The notes under the pieces are model-generated. The model was not told where the DNA came from. It was given only the letters and a program-made list of their open reading frames with translations, and ran no database searches. From NCBI GenBank assembly GCA_002839375.1, contig PGXY01000004.1:441864-505863 (forward strand): 64,000 nucleotides of DNA, given 5' to 3'. Shown piece by piece: positions 7,939 through 17,638 of the stretch. Made by a program: the position numbers and the translations under genes. This DNA comes from Spirochaetae bacterium HGW-Spirochaetae-1 (GTDB lineage Bacteria; Spirochaetota; UBA4802; UBA5550). Position 1 is the stretch's first letter, and every line of letters starts with the position of its first letter.

Positions 7939-10812
7939 TTATTCTCCATATTCCAGTATATTATTCTCCCATAAGACAATGGTATCGTCATCACCGGAAA
8001 CAGCCAGTATGTCACTGTCACCGTCATTGTCCATGTCAGCGGCATGAACATACGACGGACTGGCGAATTCCGTTTCAATGGAATGCATGGTGAAGACTTC
8101 GCTGCCATCGTTTTCCAGCAATACTATCGCATTGCCATATACATTTGTCGATACAATATCGTGGTCTCCATCGCCATTGAAATCGGCAATATAAATTTTC
8201 GTGTAATCACCATCAAGTCCCGTGGCCAGAGATGTCTGGAGGCTAAAGTTCTGGCTTCCATCGTTTTTCCACCAGTCTATGGCGTTATCTATGCATTCAT
8301 ATACGACTATGTCCTTATGCCCGTCATCGTCAAGGTCACATATATGGACGCTGTTGGATCCCGAACCGAGGACAGTCTTTACAAAAGTCCCTGTCCCGTT
8401 ATTGTTATACCAGGCCAGGCCGCTTGTGCCTGATCCTGCTACGACTACATCAACAGTCGAGTTGCCGTCAATGTCGCCCACGGCAATCGACTTGGGCCAG
8501 TTTATATTACCATCGAGTATATGTTTTGTCGCGAAAGTTTCATTCCCATCATTATCCCACCAGAAGATAGCGTTATTATAATGAGAAGTGCAGATTAAAT
8601 CAATTTCATCGTCGCCGTTCAAGTCGGCGGCGCAAACCGAATAGGCGTAGGATAAGTCGTTTGCAACATCATGGCGGGTGAAATTATTATCCCCGTCATT
8701 CTCGTACCAGGCAATATCGGCACTGCCCGACACGATGATATCGACATCATTATCCCTGTCAAGGTCGACGGCATAGAACGAATACGGAGACGTAAAGCTG
8801 CTGTCAATAGTCACAGGATCAATAAAAGAAGCGTCACCATGGTTCTCGTACAGGACCACCTCTCCCAGATTAGCGTATCCACCGATTAAATCCAGGTCGC
8901 CGTCTCCATCGATGTCAACAGGATAAGGCGCAGCAGGGGACCCGTTTGACGAGTCAATAGTCCTGCTGAACCAGTCAGTGTGGCTGATGTCCCACCAGGC
9001 GATCTCGCCTGAAATCCTGGTGCCGAGTATATCCACAACGCCATCACCGTTAAAGTCGGCGGCATCCACGCCGCAGATGCCCGTGAAGGTACTGGCCACC
9101 TGGTGCTTCAACCAGGAACTGTCACCGTATACGCCATTGTTTTCCCACCAGCAGATATCCCCAAAATTTTGTGAACCGCCGATAAGGTCCGTTTTCCCGT
9201 CATCATTGACGTCAAAGGCGCGCAGCCTGTCAATGCCCTTCGAATCTGTCGTTATGGTAAAGGCTTCCCAGTCTTGCTCCCATCCGCTTGTCCCCATGGC
9301 GTTATCATACCATAGAATCTCAGTGCCGGTATTGCTCACTATTGAAAAAACATCACTGTCGCCGTCATTGTCGATATCGGCAACGGCCTTGTGAGACATG
9401 TTATCTGTAGTAGAAATATCGCCAATCTCGTATTCCGTATAACTCGTATTATTTCCTGAGTTCATATACCAGCGAACGCCGTAATAGCCGCCTACAAGAA
9501 TATCCTGATACGTGTCATTGTTGAAATCGGCCAGGTAAAGAAAATGAGCGCTGCCAATGCCACCACTGGCAAACAGGCTTATTATTGAAGACATGGACCA
9601 GCCATATCCCAGGTTGATTTGATTGTTGCAAAAATTAACATAATCAGCTGAACCATATGCCGTACTGTCAGAAAAGCTCACCAGGTCCATGTCGCTGTCG
9701 CCGTCCATATCATACACATCAAAATACAGCATGTTGTGATAGGAGGAGGTAATGGCATGTTCGGTCCATGAGGTGCCATCGCCGCCATTCTCCCACCAGT
9801 AAATCTGGCCGCCGTCAAATTTTCCCTGGCAGATGACATCGAGATCGCCGTCAAAATCCATATCGGCGACTGAAAGATATTGCGGATATTCGAATGTATC
9901 AGTGATAATATTTTTTGTAAAAGTACCGCTCCCGTCATTTTTCCACCAGGCTATCTCATCTGTCCCTACCGGAGTTCCCATGGTAAACTCGTAACTGGTA
10001 GCAACAATATCCATGTACGAATCACCATCGATATCGGCGGCCCGAACGGCTGTTGCCATGTTGAATCCGTCATCGATAACATGCTTTTGAGGACTGCTGG
10101 TTGTCACGTAACTGGTCTTAATGCGATAATTTACACCGCCAACTCCGGTAGCGTTGAGTACGACTGTATATGTCCCTGGGTTGATATACTGATATTCAGC
10201 GGTCGCTCCGGTGGCATCCACGGTGCCGTCGCCGTTAAAGTCCCATTCCAGCTTTGTTATATTCCCGGTCGACAGACTCTCGAAATTGACTGTTAAGGGT
10301 GCGATTCCCCGTCTCAGCCTTGCCCTGAAATCAACATCGGGAACGCTGATCCCGTTAAGAGTAAAAGTATAATCGCCTTCATCAAAATCATCATTCACAA
10401 TAGAAACCGTTACGGCTTTTTCCTGCGAACTCACGGGAGAAAAGCGTACGGAAAACGTGCTATTTCTTCCCGGGGCAATAACCGCCTCTGATGGCTGTTC
10501 GATGACCTGGAATTCATTGTCAGTGTCATTCTCTATGGAAACACGGGGAGATCCGATAAGGTTCAATTCGGCAGTACCTATGTTTTCTATTGTAAACACA
10601 ACATCCGTGTAAGCGCCACCTACCCTGGCGCCTGTTACATCATATACCCCGCTGTTATCCGGTATAGGAGTACCGCCCTGTTTGATATTTATTTCAGGAA
10701 GCCGCGGGTCCTCCATTGACAGCTCGCCTTTTTCTATCATGCTGTTATCAAAACACGACATGCTTGAAACAAATGCAGATATTATCATTATAAAAATAGA
10801 TATTTTTTTCAT
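7939..10812 (-). CDS. Large FG-GAP/VCBS-repeat lipoprotein with PKD domain
   Basis: 957 aa, with start supported by AGGGGG upstream. A signal peptide ends at a relaxed lipobox (SSMSC, Cys20). Domains in order: a HYDIN/DUF1573-like beta domain at about 30-145; a PKD domain at about 150-235 with WDFNGDG and the NPGTYTV strand; then about 14 FG-GAP/VCBS-type repeats to the C-terminus. The repeats are marked by Ca-binding-like DxDxDGxxD loops and WWxNDG. It is probably a surface-exposed beta-propeller lipoprotein for adhesion or polysaccharide binding. It is the last gene of a three-gene operon, 26 nt after the CsgG/barrel gene, which suggests shared assembly or export. Confidence 0.8.
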   Translation of the reverse strand: MKKISIFIMIISAFVSSMSCFDNSMIEKGELSMEDPRLPEINIKQGGTPIPDNSGVYDVTGARVGGAYTDVVFTIENIGTAELNLIGSPRVSIENDTDNEFQVIEQPSEAVIAPGRNSTFSVRFSPVSSQEKAVTVSIVNDDFDEGDYTFTLNGISVPDVDFRARLRRGIAPLTVNFESLSTGNITKLEWDFNGDGTVDATGATAEYQYINPGTYTVVLNATGVGGVNYRIKTSYVTTSSPQKHVIDDGFNMATAVRAADIDGDSYMDIVATSYEFTMGTPVGTDEIAWWKNDGSGTFTKNIITDTFEYPQYLSVADMDFDGDLDVICQGKFDGGQIYWWENGGDGTSWTEHAITSSYHNMLYFDVYDMDGDSDMDLVSFSDSTAYGSADYVNFCNNQINLGYGWSMSSIISLFASGGIGSAHFLYLADFNNDTYQDILVGGYYGVRWYMNSGNNTSYTEYEIGDISTTDNMSHKAVADIDNDGDSDVFSIVSNTGTEILWYDNAMGTSGWEQDWEAFTITTDSKGIDRLRAFDVNDDGKTDLIGGSQNFGDICWWENNGVYGDSSWLKHQVASTFTGICGVDAADFNGDGVVDILGTRISGEIAWWDISHTDWFSRTIDSSNGSPAAPYPVDIDGDGDLDLIGGYANLGEVVLYENHGDASFIDPVTIDSSFTSPYSFYAVDLDRDNDVDIIVSGSADIAWYENDGDNNFTRHDVANDLSYAYSVCAADLNGDDEIDLICTSHYNNAIFWWDNDGNETFATKHILDGNINWPKSIAVGDIDGNSTVDVVVAGSGTSGLAWYNNNGTGTFVKTVLGSGSNSVHICDLDDDGHKDIVVYECIDNAIDWWKNDGSQNFSLQTSLATGLDGDYTKIYIADFNGDGDHDIVSTNVYGNAIVLLENDGSEVFTMHSIETEFASPSYVHAADMDNDGDSDILAVSGDDDTIVLWENNILEYGE

Positions 10813-10838
10813 CGATTTCCCCCTGCGTTTAATTCATG

Positions 10839-11798
10839 TTAAAACGTTAACCTTATGCCGCCATCGAGTCCAGGGATCTGCCCGGTCTTTCCTTTTTCAA
10901 ACATGATGGTATATGACGGCGATAGAAAAAGCTGCACAAAAGGAGTTATGGTCATCTCCACGTCACACTGCAAAAATATAACGGGATCGATGAAAACCTC
11001 CCGTGTATATTCATAATTGCCGTACTGGTCCGCGTTATCGGGATCATGGTTCATGAGGTTCGCGTGAATACCGGTGCCAAAAATGGGGATGATATGAATG
11101 TTGCGGGAAATGTTCAGGCTGTAGCCGAAACCGGCGGTTACCGGAATTGCCAGGATTGAATCAATCGCGCCATCGGCGCCCTCAAAGGTAAAAAAACCGG
11201 TACCCATGGACAGGACACCGCCTTTGAAAAGAAAATTGTGCAGGCCGGCATGGATACTGCCACCATAACCATTATCAGCGATACCCGAATAATCTCCCAG
11301 CGCCTTTCTGTACCCGGCGCTCGCGGCAATGCTCAGGTACAGCTCGTTGCGGAAATCGTAACGCACCTTCTCCACTATAGACAACACCGCCGGCTCAAAA
11401 TCCGCAGCGTTCATTGCCTCGGAACGATAACTCCCTTCGACCTTTCCGTTTTCAACATTTATGACTTTTACCGCGATGTTGAAAGTGTCCATCTTCAGTA
11501 CGGTGCCGGTGAGGATCTTGTTCGCCGAAAGAAGTTTACCCATTTGAACTGCGCAGGACGAATCGGTGCATCCCGTCTGTTGCAACGACATCTCCCTTAA
11601 AATGGCCTCCATCTCTTCCCGTTCCACCAGGGTGAAGACCTTCGTCTCAAAGATGCGAGAATTCGTCATCTGTCCCACGACACGGGCCACGGACTGCGGG
11701 CAGTTATATGTCTGAAAATCAAGTATGGCTACACGGTCCTTTGCCAGTACAGTGAATGGAAATAATATTAGAAGAAAAGCAGGTAAAAATTTCTTCAT
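10839..11798 (-). CDS. CsgG-like outer-membrane protein with C-terminal beta barrel
   Basis: 319 aa from the ATG at 11798, with GGAG 7 nt upstream and a clear signal peptide (MKKFLPAFLLIL to about residue 20). The N-terminal half has the CsgG/LpoB-type fold signature: VAILDF at 23-28, LVEREEMEAILREM, and an LLSANKILTGTV strand. Two cysteines (C77, C82) lie in GCTDSSC. The C-terminal half is alternating hydrophobic strands ending in Phe, typical of an outer-membrane barrel. It follows the small exported protein and precedes the FG-GAP lipoprotein. A role in exporting or anchoring that lipoprotein is inferred. A paralogue lies at 48988-50259. Confidence 0.65.
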   Translation of the reverse strand: MKKFLPAFLLILFPFTVLAKDRVAILDFQTYNCPQSVARVVGQMTNSRIFETKVFTLVEREEMEAILREMSLQQTGCTDSSCAVQMGKLLSANKILTGTVLKMDTFNIAVKVINVENGKVEGSYRSEAMNAADFEPAVLSIVEKVRYDFRNELYLSIAASAGYRKALGDYSGIADNGYGGSIHAGLHNFLFKGGVLSMGTGFFTFEGADGAIDSILAIPVTAGFGYSLNISRNIHIIPIFGTGIHANLMNHDPDNADQYGNYEYTREVFIDPVIFLQCDVEMTITPFVQLFLSPSYTIMFEKGKTGQIPGLDGGIRLTF

Positions 11799-11835
11799 GA
11801 GTGTCTCCATATGTCGTGTTTTATACGCAACCCGG

Positions 11836-12252
11836 CTATCTCTGCCAGACACGCCTGTCTTTATGGATTTGTTTTGCGATATCCCTCATTGTCTTTTCAA
11901 TGTCACCGGAGTCTGCAGTGCAGGTTTTATTAAAGAGCTGTTCTCCCTTTTCTCCATCCAGGACTTTTATCGTAATAAAATACGTTGCGTCGATCTTTTC
12001 AACCGAACCGGTAAGCTGCCTGTTCGCGCTTCTGTCAAATCCGCCGGTGTTTTTATATATCACACAGTCCTGGCCGCGAAGCCTTACAAGCTCCCGGTAC
12101 AGGACTGATGTCATCTTTTCAACCATGGTGTTGTCACTATGTGTTGATTTAAACGTATTGATGCTGAGCCGCACGGCAATACTGTTATTTCCTGCTGCGC
12201 CATGGCTGGATGCAATTATCAGAATCGTGAGTACATTAATAAATCTGTTCAT
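11836..12252 (-). CDS. Small exported CsgG/TolB-like protein
   Basis: 138 aa from the ATG at 12252. This start gives a good signal peptide (MNRFINVLTILIIASSHGAAG); an upstream ATG at 12288 would place charged residues before it. The mature part has a beta-alpha pattern (IAVRLSINTF, TMVEKMTSVLYREL, TYFITIKVLDGEKGE) reminiscent of CsgG/GNA1162-type periplasmic domains, with one disulfide-capable pair. First gene of the operon with the CsgG-barrel protein (37-nt gap). The function is unknown; the likely periplasmic location is from the signal peptide. Confidence 0.5.
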   Translation of the reverse strand: MNRFINVLTILIIASSHGAAGNNSIAVRLSINTFKSTHSDNTMVEKMTSVLYRELVRLRGQDCVIYKNTGGFDRSANRQLTGSVEKIDATYFITIKVLDGEKGEQLFNKTCTADSGDIEKTMRDIAKQIHKDRRVWQR

Positions 12253-12445
12253 AGCTTCATCTTCCAGTCCTGAATTTTCCGGGTACAAACAGATTTAATG
12301 TTTTGCCAGGAATCGGACAGGAGTTCTTACACTTGACCCATATATTTTATTATGACAATTCCCTGATACCAGACGGCCCAATTCGATATTTTATCTTTAT
12401 ATCCCACTATAAACCCATCCGGTCGGATTATATGGTATTTAATAA

Positions 12446-12474
12446 AAAATACTAAAATTTTCGATAATTGTCAA
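12446..12474 (-). promoter_or_regulatory. Candidate promoter of the CsgG/FG-GAP operon
   Basis: On the minus strand, TTGACA (12474-12469), a 17-nt spacer and TATTTT (12451-12446), giving a leader of roughly 190 nt before the ATG at 12252. The leader holds an ATCCG-GT-CGGAT palindrome (12417-12428). Confidence 0.45.
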
Positions 12475-12637
12475 TATTTAAATACATCCATATAGAGTTT
12501 ATTATGGATATTTTGCAGTACTTATTATTAAATATTCGCTCATCCACCTGCATCCCTTTTTCCCTGAATGGGGTCAGAGCCTCCTGAATACCTTAACGGG
12601 GAGCTTATAAAACAGGGGGAATAGTCTATTTTACCCT

Positions 12638-12672
12638 TTCGGATAAGGCATCTTGTGTCCATGGACTGTTTT
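12638..12672 (+). repeat. Dispersed intergenic repeat, partial copy B
   Basis: Only the central part of the dispersed repeat is present (TTCGGATAAGGCATCTTGTG and CCATGGACTG), beside the 3' end of a lipoprotein pseudogene. Confidence 0.5.
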
Positions 12673-12693
12673 GTAGTGCTGTGCATGCCCGTA

Positions 12694-13407
12694 TCACTCA
12701 AACAGATTAGCCCACACCTGGTAGAAATACCCGTCAGAGTGCATCCATACAATTATGGCCTGCCCGTCGGGATTCATGGAGAGGCGGGGATAGAGGGCAT
12801 TGGCCGTATCATCGAATTCAGCCAGTTCCGGCTCACCCCAGCCCGAATCCCTTGTAAAGCGAGCTGCCATGATATTATATACCGTTGAATCCTCCTGCAC
12901 CCATACGGCAAAGGCCCCTCCTGCCGGAGACATGGAAAAATCCGGGGTTGTAAGGGAATAAATTCCGTTATGGTAATCAGCATATTCGGGGATCTCCCAT
13001 CCGAATTCGTCCGTATATCGTGCACTGAAGCAGTGATGGGTTGTCGATCCGTTATAATAAAGCCATGGCCAAAATGTTAGAATCGTATCTTCATAGTCGA
13101 CACCTATCAATGGATCGGCGCTGGTCCCGGCATTCTGCTGATCCACGAATTGCGGAATACCCCATCCGTCACTTTTTGTATACCGATTCGAGGCAATCCT
13201 TGTAGTTGATGTCATCATGTCGGTCTGCTGCCAGGTCACTATGGCATTGCCGGTGGAATCAATGACCGCTGAAGGGTTGGTTTCATAGTGCAGATTATAC
13301 GGTGATAGGCGCTCCTCTTTTCCCCAGGACCTGGTACTGATATCACTTCCCGATGAATTATCACAAGCTCATAAAAAAATCATGAACAGCCTTAATACAT
13401 ATTTCAT
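12694..13407 (-). pseudogene. Lipoprotein with an in-frame TGA before the lipobox
   Basis: The frame opens at the ATG at 13407 with a signal-peptide start (MKYVLRLFMIFL), meets TGA at 13371-13369, and continues with ACDNSSG and 220 further sense codons to the stop at 12694. Replacing the stop by Ser (TCA) or Gly (GGA) restores a textbook lipobox L-S/G-A-C. The downstream part has repeated GWG-x-PE and AFAVWVQE-like units, suggesting a repeat-built surface protein. TGA is an ordinary stop in neighbouring genes, so recoding is unlikely. An internal start at 13239 would give a leaderless 181-aa fragment. It is most simply a recent nonsense mutation or a sequencing error. Confidence 0.65.
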
Positions 13408-13780
13408 TTGTATCAATTTTAAAACATTTTCCTTTCCATCAAATCTGATAAGGACATTAAAAACATCTTTCTGTTTGCATGTGTGTCATCCGTAGCGTCT
13501 GAAAAATCCTGAGGATATAGTATGTGCCAGGATTACAGATATTAATATAATGCTGATATCCTTATGGCAAAAGTTCAATTTAAAATTCAAGACAGTAGCC
13601 GCAGATTATGGGAAAAACGGCTTGACCGGCTATCAACCTTATATTATGTTAAAGTTATAAATCCCGTAAATCATCCGACTTATTATATTATCTAATCCTT
13701 TTCATTTGCCAGTTCTATTGTACGATATAAAGCTTTTTGTGTATTATTCCTGAAATCACTCCAAAGACGAGGGGGCGACT
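13408..13780. other. Intergenic region without a recognised feature
   Basis: 373 nt between the divergent lipoprotein pseudogene and the DUF362 gene. A/T-rich, with no frame of protein-like composition. It probably carries the promoters of both flanking genes, but none is convincing. Confidence 0.4.
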
Positions 13781-14965
13781 ATGAAGAATAAGACAATGGA
13801 CGGCAAATACAAAAGGGATGAAAAAACAGACATTTTAAACAGGCCGGGATCGGGTCTTACCACGAGAAGGGATTTCCTTCTTTCAGCTGCCAGCGGTGCT
13901 GCGGCCATTTATTTTTCATCATGCGCAGACAGTAATCAATCTAACAAAGACTCAATACCTGTTAACCGTGTTGTGCGCGTAATCGATTCTGACGCAACCT
14001 CGTGGAACGGGGTAAATCCTGATGATTTTTATCAATATACAGACCAGGATGCCGTTGATGCCATGGTAGGGCGTGGCGTAAGGGAGCTTGCCGGGAAAAG
14101 CACGGATGAAGAAGCATGGCGCTCACTTGTACCGTATAACAACGGCGAAATGGTGATGATTCATCTTAACGCATACAACAACAATGACAACAGCAGAAAA
14201 AATAATGTCGCCGCTCCCATCAGCGCAGTAATATACGGACTGGTTGACCTTCTGGGAATTCCTGCGTCGAATATTGTAATTTCAGATCCGTCGCGAACAC
14301 TAGCCGAATCACCAGCAGAGGACCGTATTATCAATGTATGCCGGCATAAGAGTTCCATCTCATGGGATTTGTACCAGGGAGAATACGGATCCGACATTAC
14401 CTTTACTTCCGGTCATGAGCCTTCAAGCGCAGAAAAAATCGCCCGTGCAATAGATGAGGCTGACCATATTATCCTGATGCCGGTACTCAGCTGGCACAGT
14501 TCTGGTATGAGCACAGGAGCCATGAAAATGATGATCGGTTCTCTGGACCATATGTTGGCTATGCATGATTGCGGACCCGGAGATTGGCGCAATAGCGCCG
14601 GCCTGGCCGATATCTGCATGCCTATAAAAGAGAAGCTCAGGCTTATTGTAGCAGATGGACTGTTTGGAAATATAAATGGCAACACCTCTTCTCCCCACGC
14701 ATTCATTACCCTGGGAGGCGCCAGCGGAACAGGCCCCTCCAGCACACTGTACTTATCCAAAGACATTGTAGCCCTGGACTCAGTGATGTATGACGATCTA
14801 CTGGATGAAGCGACAGCACAGGGTTCCCCTAAAAGCGGTTATCTCTACGGGTATTTAAAATTTGCTGCTGACTCTGATCATAATCTGGGCACTTTTGAAA
14901 TGCGTGACGAAACCGACGCAACTGCATACAGCAAGATCAACCTTGTGAAAGTGAATTTGACTTAA
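13781..14965 (+). CDS. DUF362 protein with Tat signal
   Basis: 394 aa, with start preceded by GAGGGGG. A twin-arginine signal TTRRDFLLSA (RR at 29-30) is followed by a hydrophobic stretch and SSC (Cys48), which could also be a lipobox. The body matches DUF362 (PF04015): MVMIHLNAYNN, a proposed fold core near residue 130, and DHIILMPVLSWHSSGMSTGAMKMMIGS around 225-250. DUF362 proteins are iron-sulfur or redox associated in several families, but no CxxC cluster motif is seen here. It is probably exported folded by Tat, with a cofactor. The gene stands alone. Confidence 0.7.
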   Translation: MKNKTMDGKYKRDEKTDILNRPGSGLTTRRDFLLSAASGAAAIYFSSCADSNQSNKDSIPVNRVVRVIDSDATSWNGVNPDDFYQYTDQDAVDAMVGRGVRELAGKSTDEEAWRSLVPYNNGEMVMIHLNAYNNNDNSRKNNVAAPISAVIYGLVDLLGIPASNIVISDPSRTLAESPAEDRIINVCRHKSSISWDLYQGEYGSDITFTSGHEPSSAEKIARAIDEADHIILMPVLSWHSSGMSTGAMKMMIGSLDHMLAMHDCGPGDWRNSAGLADICMPIKEKLRLIVADGLFGNINGNTSSPHAFITLGGASGTGPSSTLYLSKDIVALDSVMYDDLLDEATAQGSPKSGYLYGYLKFAADSDHNLGTFEMRDETDATAYSKINLVKVNLT

Positions 14966-15086
14966 GGGTTTCGACACCGAGGGATGCATTTTATCTGTGC
15001 AGGAATAAATTCCTTCTATCCGCAATAAGCGCAGCAATAATCCGTTTTACTGAATCCATTGTTACATGACTGTCTTAATGAAGCGG

Positions 15087-15222
15087 GAAAAAATTTATAA
15101 AAGCTTTGCCTGCCCGAATATTCTGCTGATAATTTAACATATCGATCATCAGGATCAGCTTCGGATAAGACATCTTGCGTCCCATGGATTGGTTTTCGGC
15201 GTCGGAATTTACTATGTATCAA
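15087..15222 (+). repeat. Dispersed intergenic repeat, copy C
   Basis: Near full length: AAATTTATAAAAGCTTTGCC, then TGCCCGAATATTCTGCTGAT, CTTCGGATAAGACATCTTGC, CCATGGATTGGTTTTCGG and GGAATTTACTATGTATC. It ends about 15 nt from the stop codon of the minus-strand DUF2156 gene. Confidence 0.75.
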
Positions 15223-15235
15223 ATACCCGCCCGGT

Positions 15236-16093
15236 TTATTTTTTCAGCATGACATTGTATTTCTTCACCATGTCTTCAGGATAATAAGACTCCTTGGCCT
15301 GGCGAAGAGCCTCGTTTCCCATATCCTGTTCAAAATTGAAACAGCAGTATTTTTTCGGCATGATATTGGCAAAATTGTTATACATGAACTGGTAGATTCC
15401 CTTGTACCGGCGCAGGCCCTTGGCGAAGTGGAGCGCAAAAACCTTTTCGTTCAACTCCTCGCCAATGATGAATCCCGCCGGCTCGTTGTCGACGTAATAG
15501 ATGCCGCCGCAGAGAATGAGCTCATCGTAGAGGGTCAGAGCCTCCTTTGTGGAATAATAGTCTGTCTCCTCGGGGGCAACGGTCATCTCCTTCTGCCACA
15601 GGTCCAGTATGCGGTGGGCATCTGCCATCTCTTTTTCCGTCAGAGGAAGGGCCTGATGAGTGTAAAGAGCGAGAAACTGTGTGAGAAGGTTTTTCTTTTT
15701 ATGCATTTTTTTCCCGGCATAGGAGCCCATTTTTTCTATGTGATGCATGTAATCGGAATCGTCGTTGCTGTAGCTGAATAAATACTCTTCGCCGCTGAAG
15801 GCAGTGAGCCATTCCTCGGGGATGGGATACATGTTTTCATATTCCATCAATATATCGCGGAGATAGGAGACTTCCAGTTCGCGAATATCTCTCGTGGGCA
15901 TTATATACCGCCGGCCTTTCCTGGTCCGTCCCTCTATCCAGGTTTCACGGTCTGAAATGACATGATAATCGTGTACATCCCTGAAGAGGTACAGGTTGGC
16001 GAAGCTGTACTCCGAGAGATTTGTGCCTGCCAGTTTTAATGCAGTGAAAAGAACATCCTTGTGCTGCAGACCAAGTTTTTCCCTATTCATCAT
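15236..16093 (-). CDS. DUF2156 / phosphatidylglycerol lysyltransferase C-domain protein
   Basis: 285 aa. It matches the LPG_synthase_C/DUF2156 fold (a double GNAT-like domain): a second-half GGIYYVDNEPAGFIIGEEL strand pair and the diagnostic end block FNFEQDMGNEALRQAKESYYP (about 250-270). These domains transfer aminoacyl groups to lipids or other acceptors. The soluble stand-alone form here lacks the MprF membrane part, so its substrate is uncertain. Its start overlaps the end of the MATE exporter by 11 nt, indicating co-transcription and coupling. Confidence 0.75.
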   Translation of the reverse strand: MMNREKLGLQHKDVLFTALKLAGTNLSEYSFANLYLFRDVHDYHVISDRETWIEGRTRKGRRYIMPTRDIRELEVSYLRDILMEYENMYPIPEEWLTAFSGEEYLFSYSNDDSDYMHHIEKMGSYAGKKMHKKKNLLTQFLALYTHQALPLTEKEMADAHRILDLWQKEMTVAPEETDYYSTKEALTLYDELILCGGIYYVDNEPAGFIIGEELNEKVFALHFAKGLRRYKGIYQFMYNNFANIMPKKYCCFNFEQDMGNEALRQAKESYYPEDMVKKYNVMLKK

Positions 16094-17438
16094 ATAACCA
16101 ATTCCTCTGTAAATATCGTCGTGTTACAAAAAGGGCATGTAAAAAAATGGAGGCGTTCATGGCCCACCAGATGGCCGGCGCACCCAGACCCGCCGTAATA
16201 CCCAGGACATATGCCAGGGGAATTCTGACAAGCCAGAGGCTCATAACCACAATAATCATGACGCTGCGTGTGTCCCCCGCACCGTTCAGGCCGCCGCTCA
16301 GCACCACGGCCCAGGCCATGAAGGGTTCGCTTATCATGCTGATATAAATATAGCGTATCGATTCCGCAACGACAATAGAATCGTTGGAGAGAAAACGGGA
16401 AAGTTGACCGGCATTGAGTACGACAAGGAGGGTCAGTATGACGATGACGATAACACTGAGAAAAGCCGTGATAAGTCCCGCCCTGAAGGCGTCATCGGTT
16501 TTTTTCTGACCAAGATAATTCCCCACGATTACGGCGTTGGCCATATTAAAGGCAAAGGCAGGCAGAAAAATCGCCGATTCTATGCGCATGCCATTGGTAA
16601 AGGCGGCCAGTGTCTCCACGCTGTGAAAGGGCAGGGAGCCGATAATGAGAAAAAGAACCGTTGAGCCCAGCTGCCAGGCCCCGCGAAGAAGAACGGCGGG
16701 CCATCCAATAACGGCGATTCGTTTCACGTTTTCCCGGGAAAAGGTCTTTTTTTGCCGCAAAACCGGGCCCAGGTGGAGATAATTCAGGATACAGCCCAGG
16801 AGAACGCTGAGAGCGGTGGAAAGGGCTATTCCACGGTATCCCAGCGGTGTGTGGAAAACCAGGATAAAATTGAGGATGATATTGCTCAGGGCCGTCACTG
16901 CCATGGTGGACATGGATTTTCGTATCATGTCACCGGCCCGCATGAGACCGTTGCTGTTGATGAGAAAATAGTGGAACACCAGCGATGCAGCATATATTTC
17001 CAACAGCGGTCCGGCAACTTCCTTTACTTCACGGGGGATATGTATGATGGAGAGTATCAGCGGTGAAAAGAGAAGGCCGAAAACTCCCAGCAGGCCTCCC
17101 AGGACAAGAATGGTTACGGTTATGGACCAGGCCGAGTCCGCAAAGGCCTGTCTGTCCGAGGCAAATTGCCGGGCCGTTACAGCCACGGTCCCGATTGTCA
17201 GGGCGTTGCCGATGACCACGAAAATGAAATACAGAGTGGAGACAAATCCCACGGCGGCCTGGTATTCACGGCCAAGCTTACCGGCTATATAGACATCGGT
17301 GAGATTTATCACGAATTCAAAAAACATGATGAATATCATGGGCCAGCTTATATCCCAGCTTTTTACGGCAATGGCCTGCAATTCCCGGTTTTTAAATAGA
17401 GATATATATTTCATGGGCATAACTATATAGATCGCCAT
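16083..17438 (-). CDS. MATE-family efflux transporter
   Basis: 451 aa, about 12 membrane helices, the usual length of MATE exporters. Two internally related halves are visible, with P/G-rich helices such as WPMIFIMFFEFVINLTDVYIAG at the N-terminus and the matching GWPAVLLRGAWQLGST in the second half. It probably expels cationic compounds by Na+ or H+ antiport in the inner membrane. The exact start is uncertain: ATGs at 17438, 17420 and 17414 are all possible, with no clear ribosome-binding site. It overlaps the following DUF2156 gene. Confidence 0.85.
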   Translation of the reverse strand: MAIYIVMPMKYISLFKNRELQAIAVKSWDISWPMIFIMFFEFVINLTDVYIAGKLGREYQAAVGFVSTLYFIFVVIGNALTIGTVAVTARQFASDRQAFADSAWSITVTILVLGGLLGVFGLLFSPLILSIIHIPREVKEVAGPLLEIYAASLVFHYFLINSNGLMRAGDMIRKSMSTMAVTALSNIILNFILVFHTPLGYRGIALSTALSVLLGCILNYLHLGPVLRQKKTFSRENVKRIAVIGWPAVLLRGAWQLGSTVLFLIIGSLPFHSVETLAAFTNGMRIESAIFLPAFAFNMANAVIVGNYLGQKKTDDAFRAGLITAFLSVIVIVILTLLVVLNAGQLSRFLSNDSIVVAESIRYIYISMISEPFMAWAVVLSGGLNGAGDTRSVMIIVVMSLWLVRIPLAYVLGITAGLGAPAIWWAMNASIFLHALFVTRRYLQRNWLYDE

Positions 17439-17502
17439 TATTATGGCAATCTAAAACCTGTTCCTTGAGCCGACCTCATATAGTTTTTATGACCCACCCT
17501 TC

Positions 17503-17521
17503 TATAGGGGATTCCCCTATA
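17503..17521. promoter_or_regulatory. Palindrome between divergent MATE and dikinase genes
   Basis: TATAGGGG-ATT-CCCCTATA, perfect 8-bp arms, in the 200-nt divergent intergenic region. It has no T-run, so an operator is likelier than a terminator. Confidence 0.35.
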
Positions 17522-17638
17522 TATAAAATAGGGGCTGTCCCATTTTCAATAAGTGCTTTGGCCTATGGACTGTGCGCTCATTCCATGGTTATACTTTTCT
17601 TATCATCAGTATGTTATCACATGTGACACCGGGCTGAC

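Noticed and set aside
12694-13407. TGA as a sense codon (recoding)
   Set aside because: TGA is the normal stop of neighbouring genes such as the TetR gene at 7682-7684, and there is no selenocysteine hairpin evidence; a mutation explains it better.
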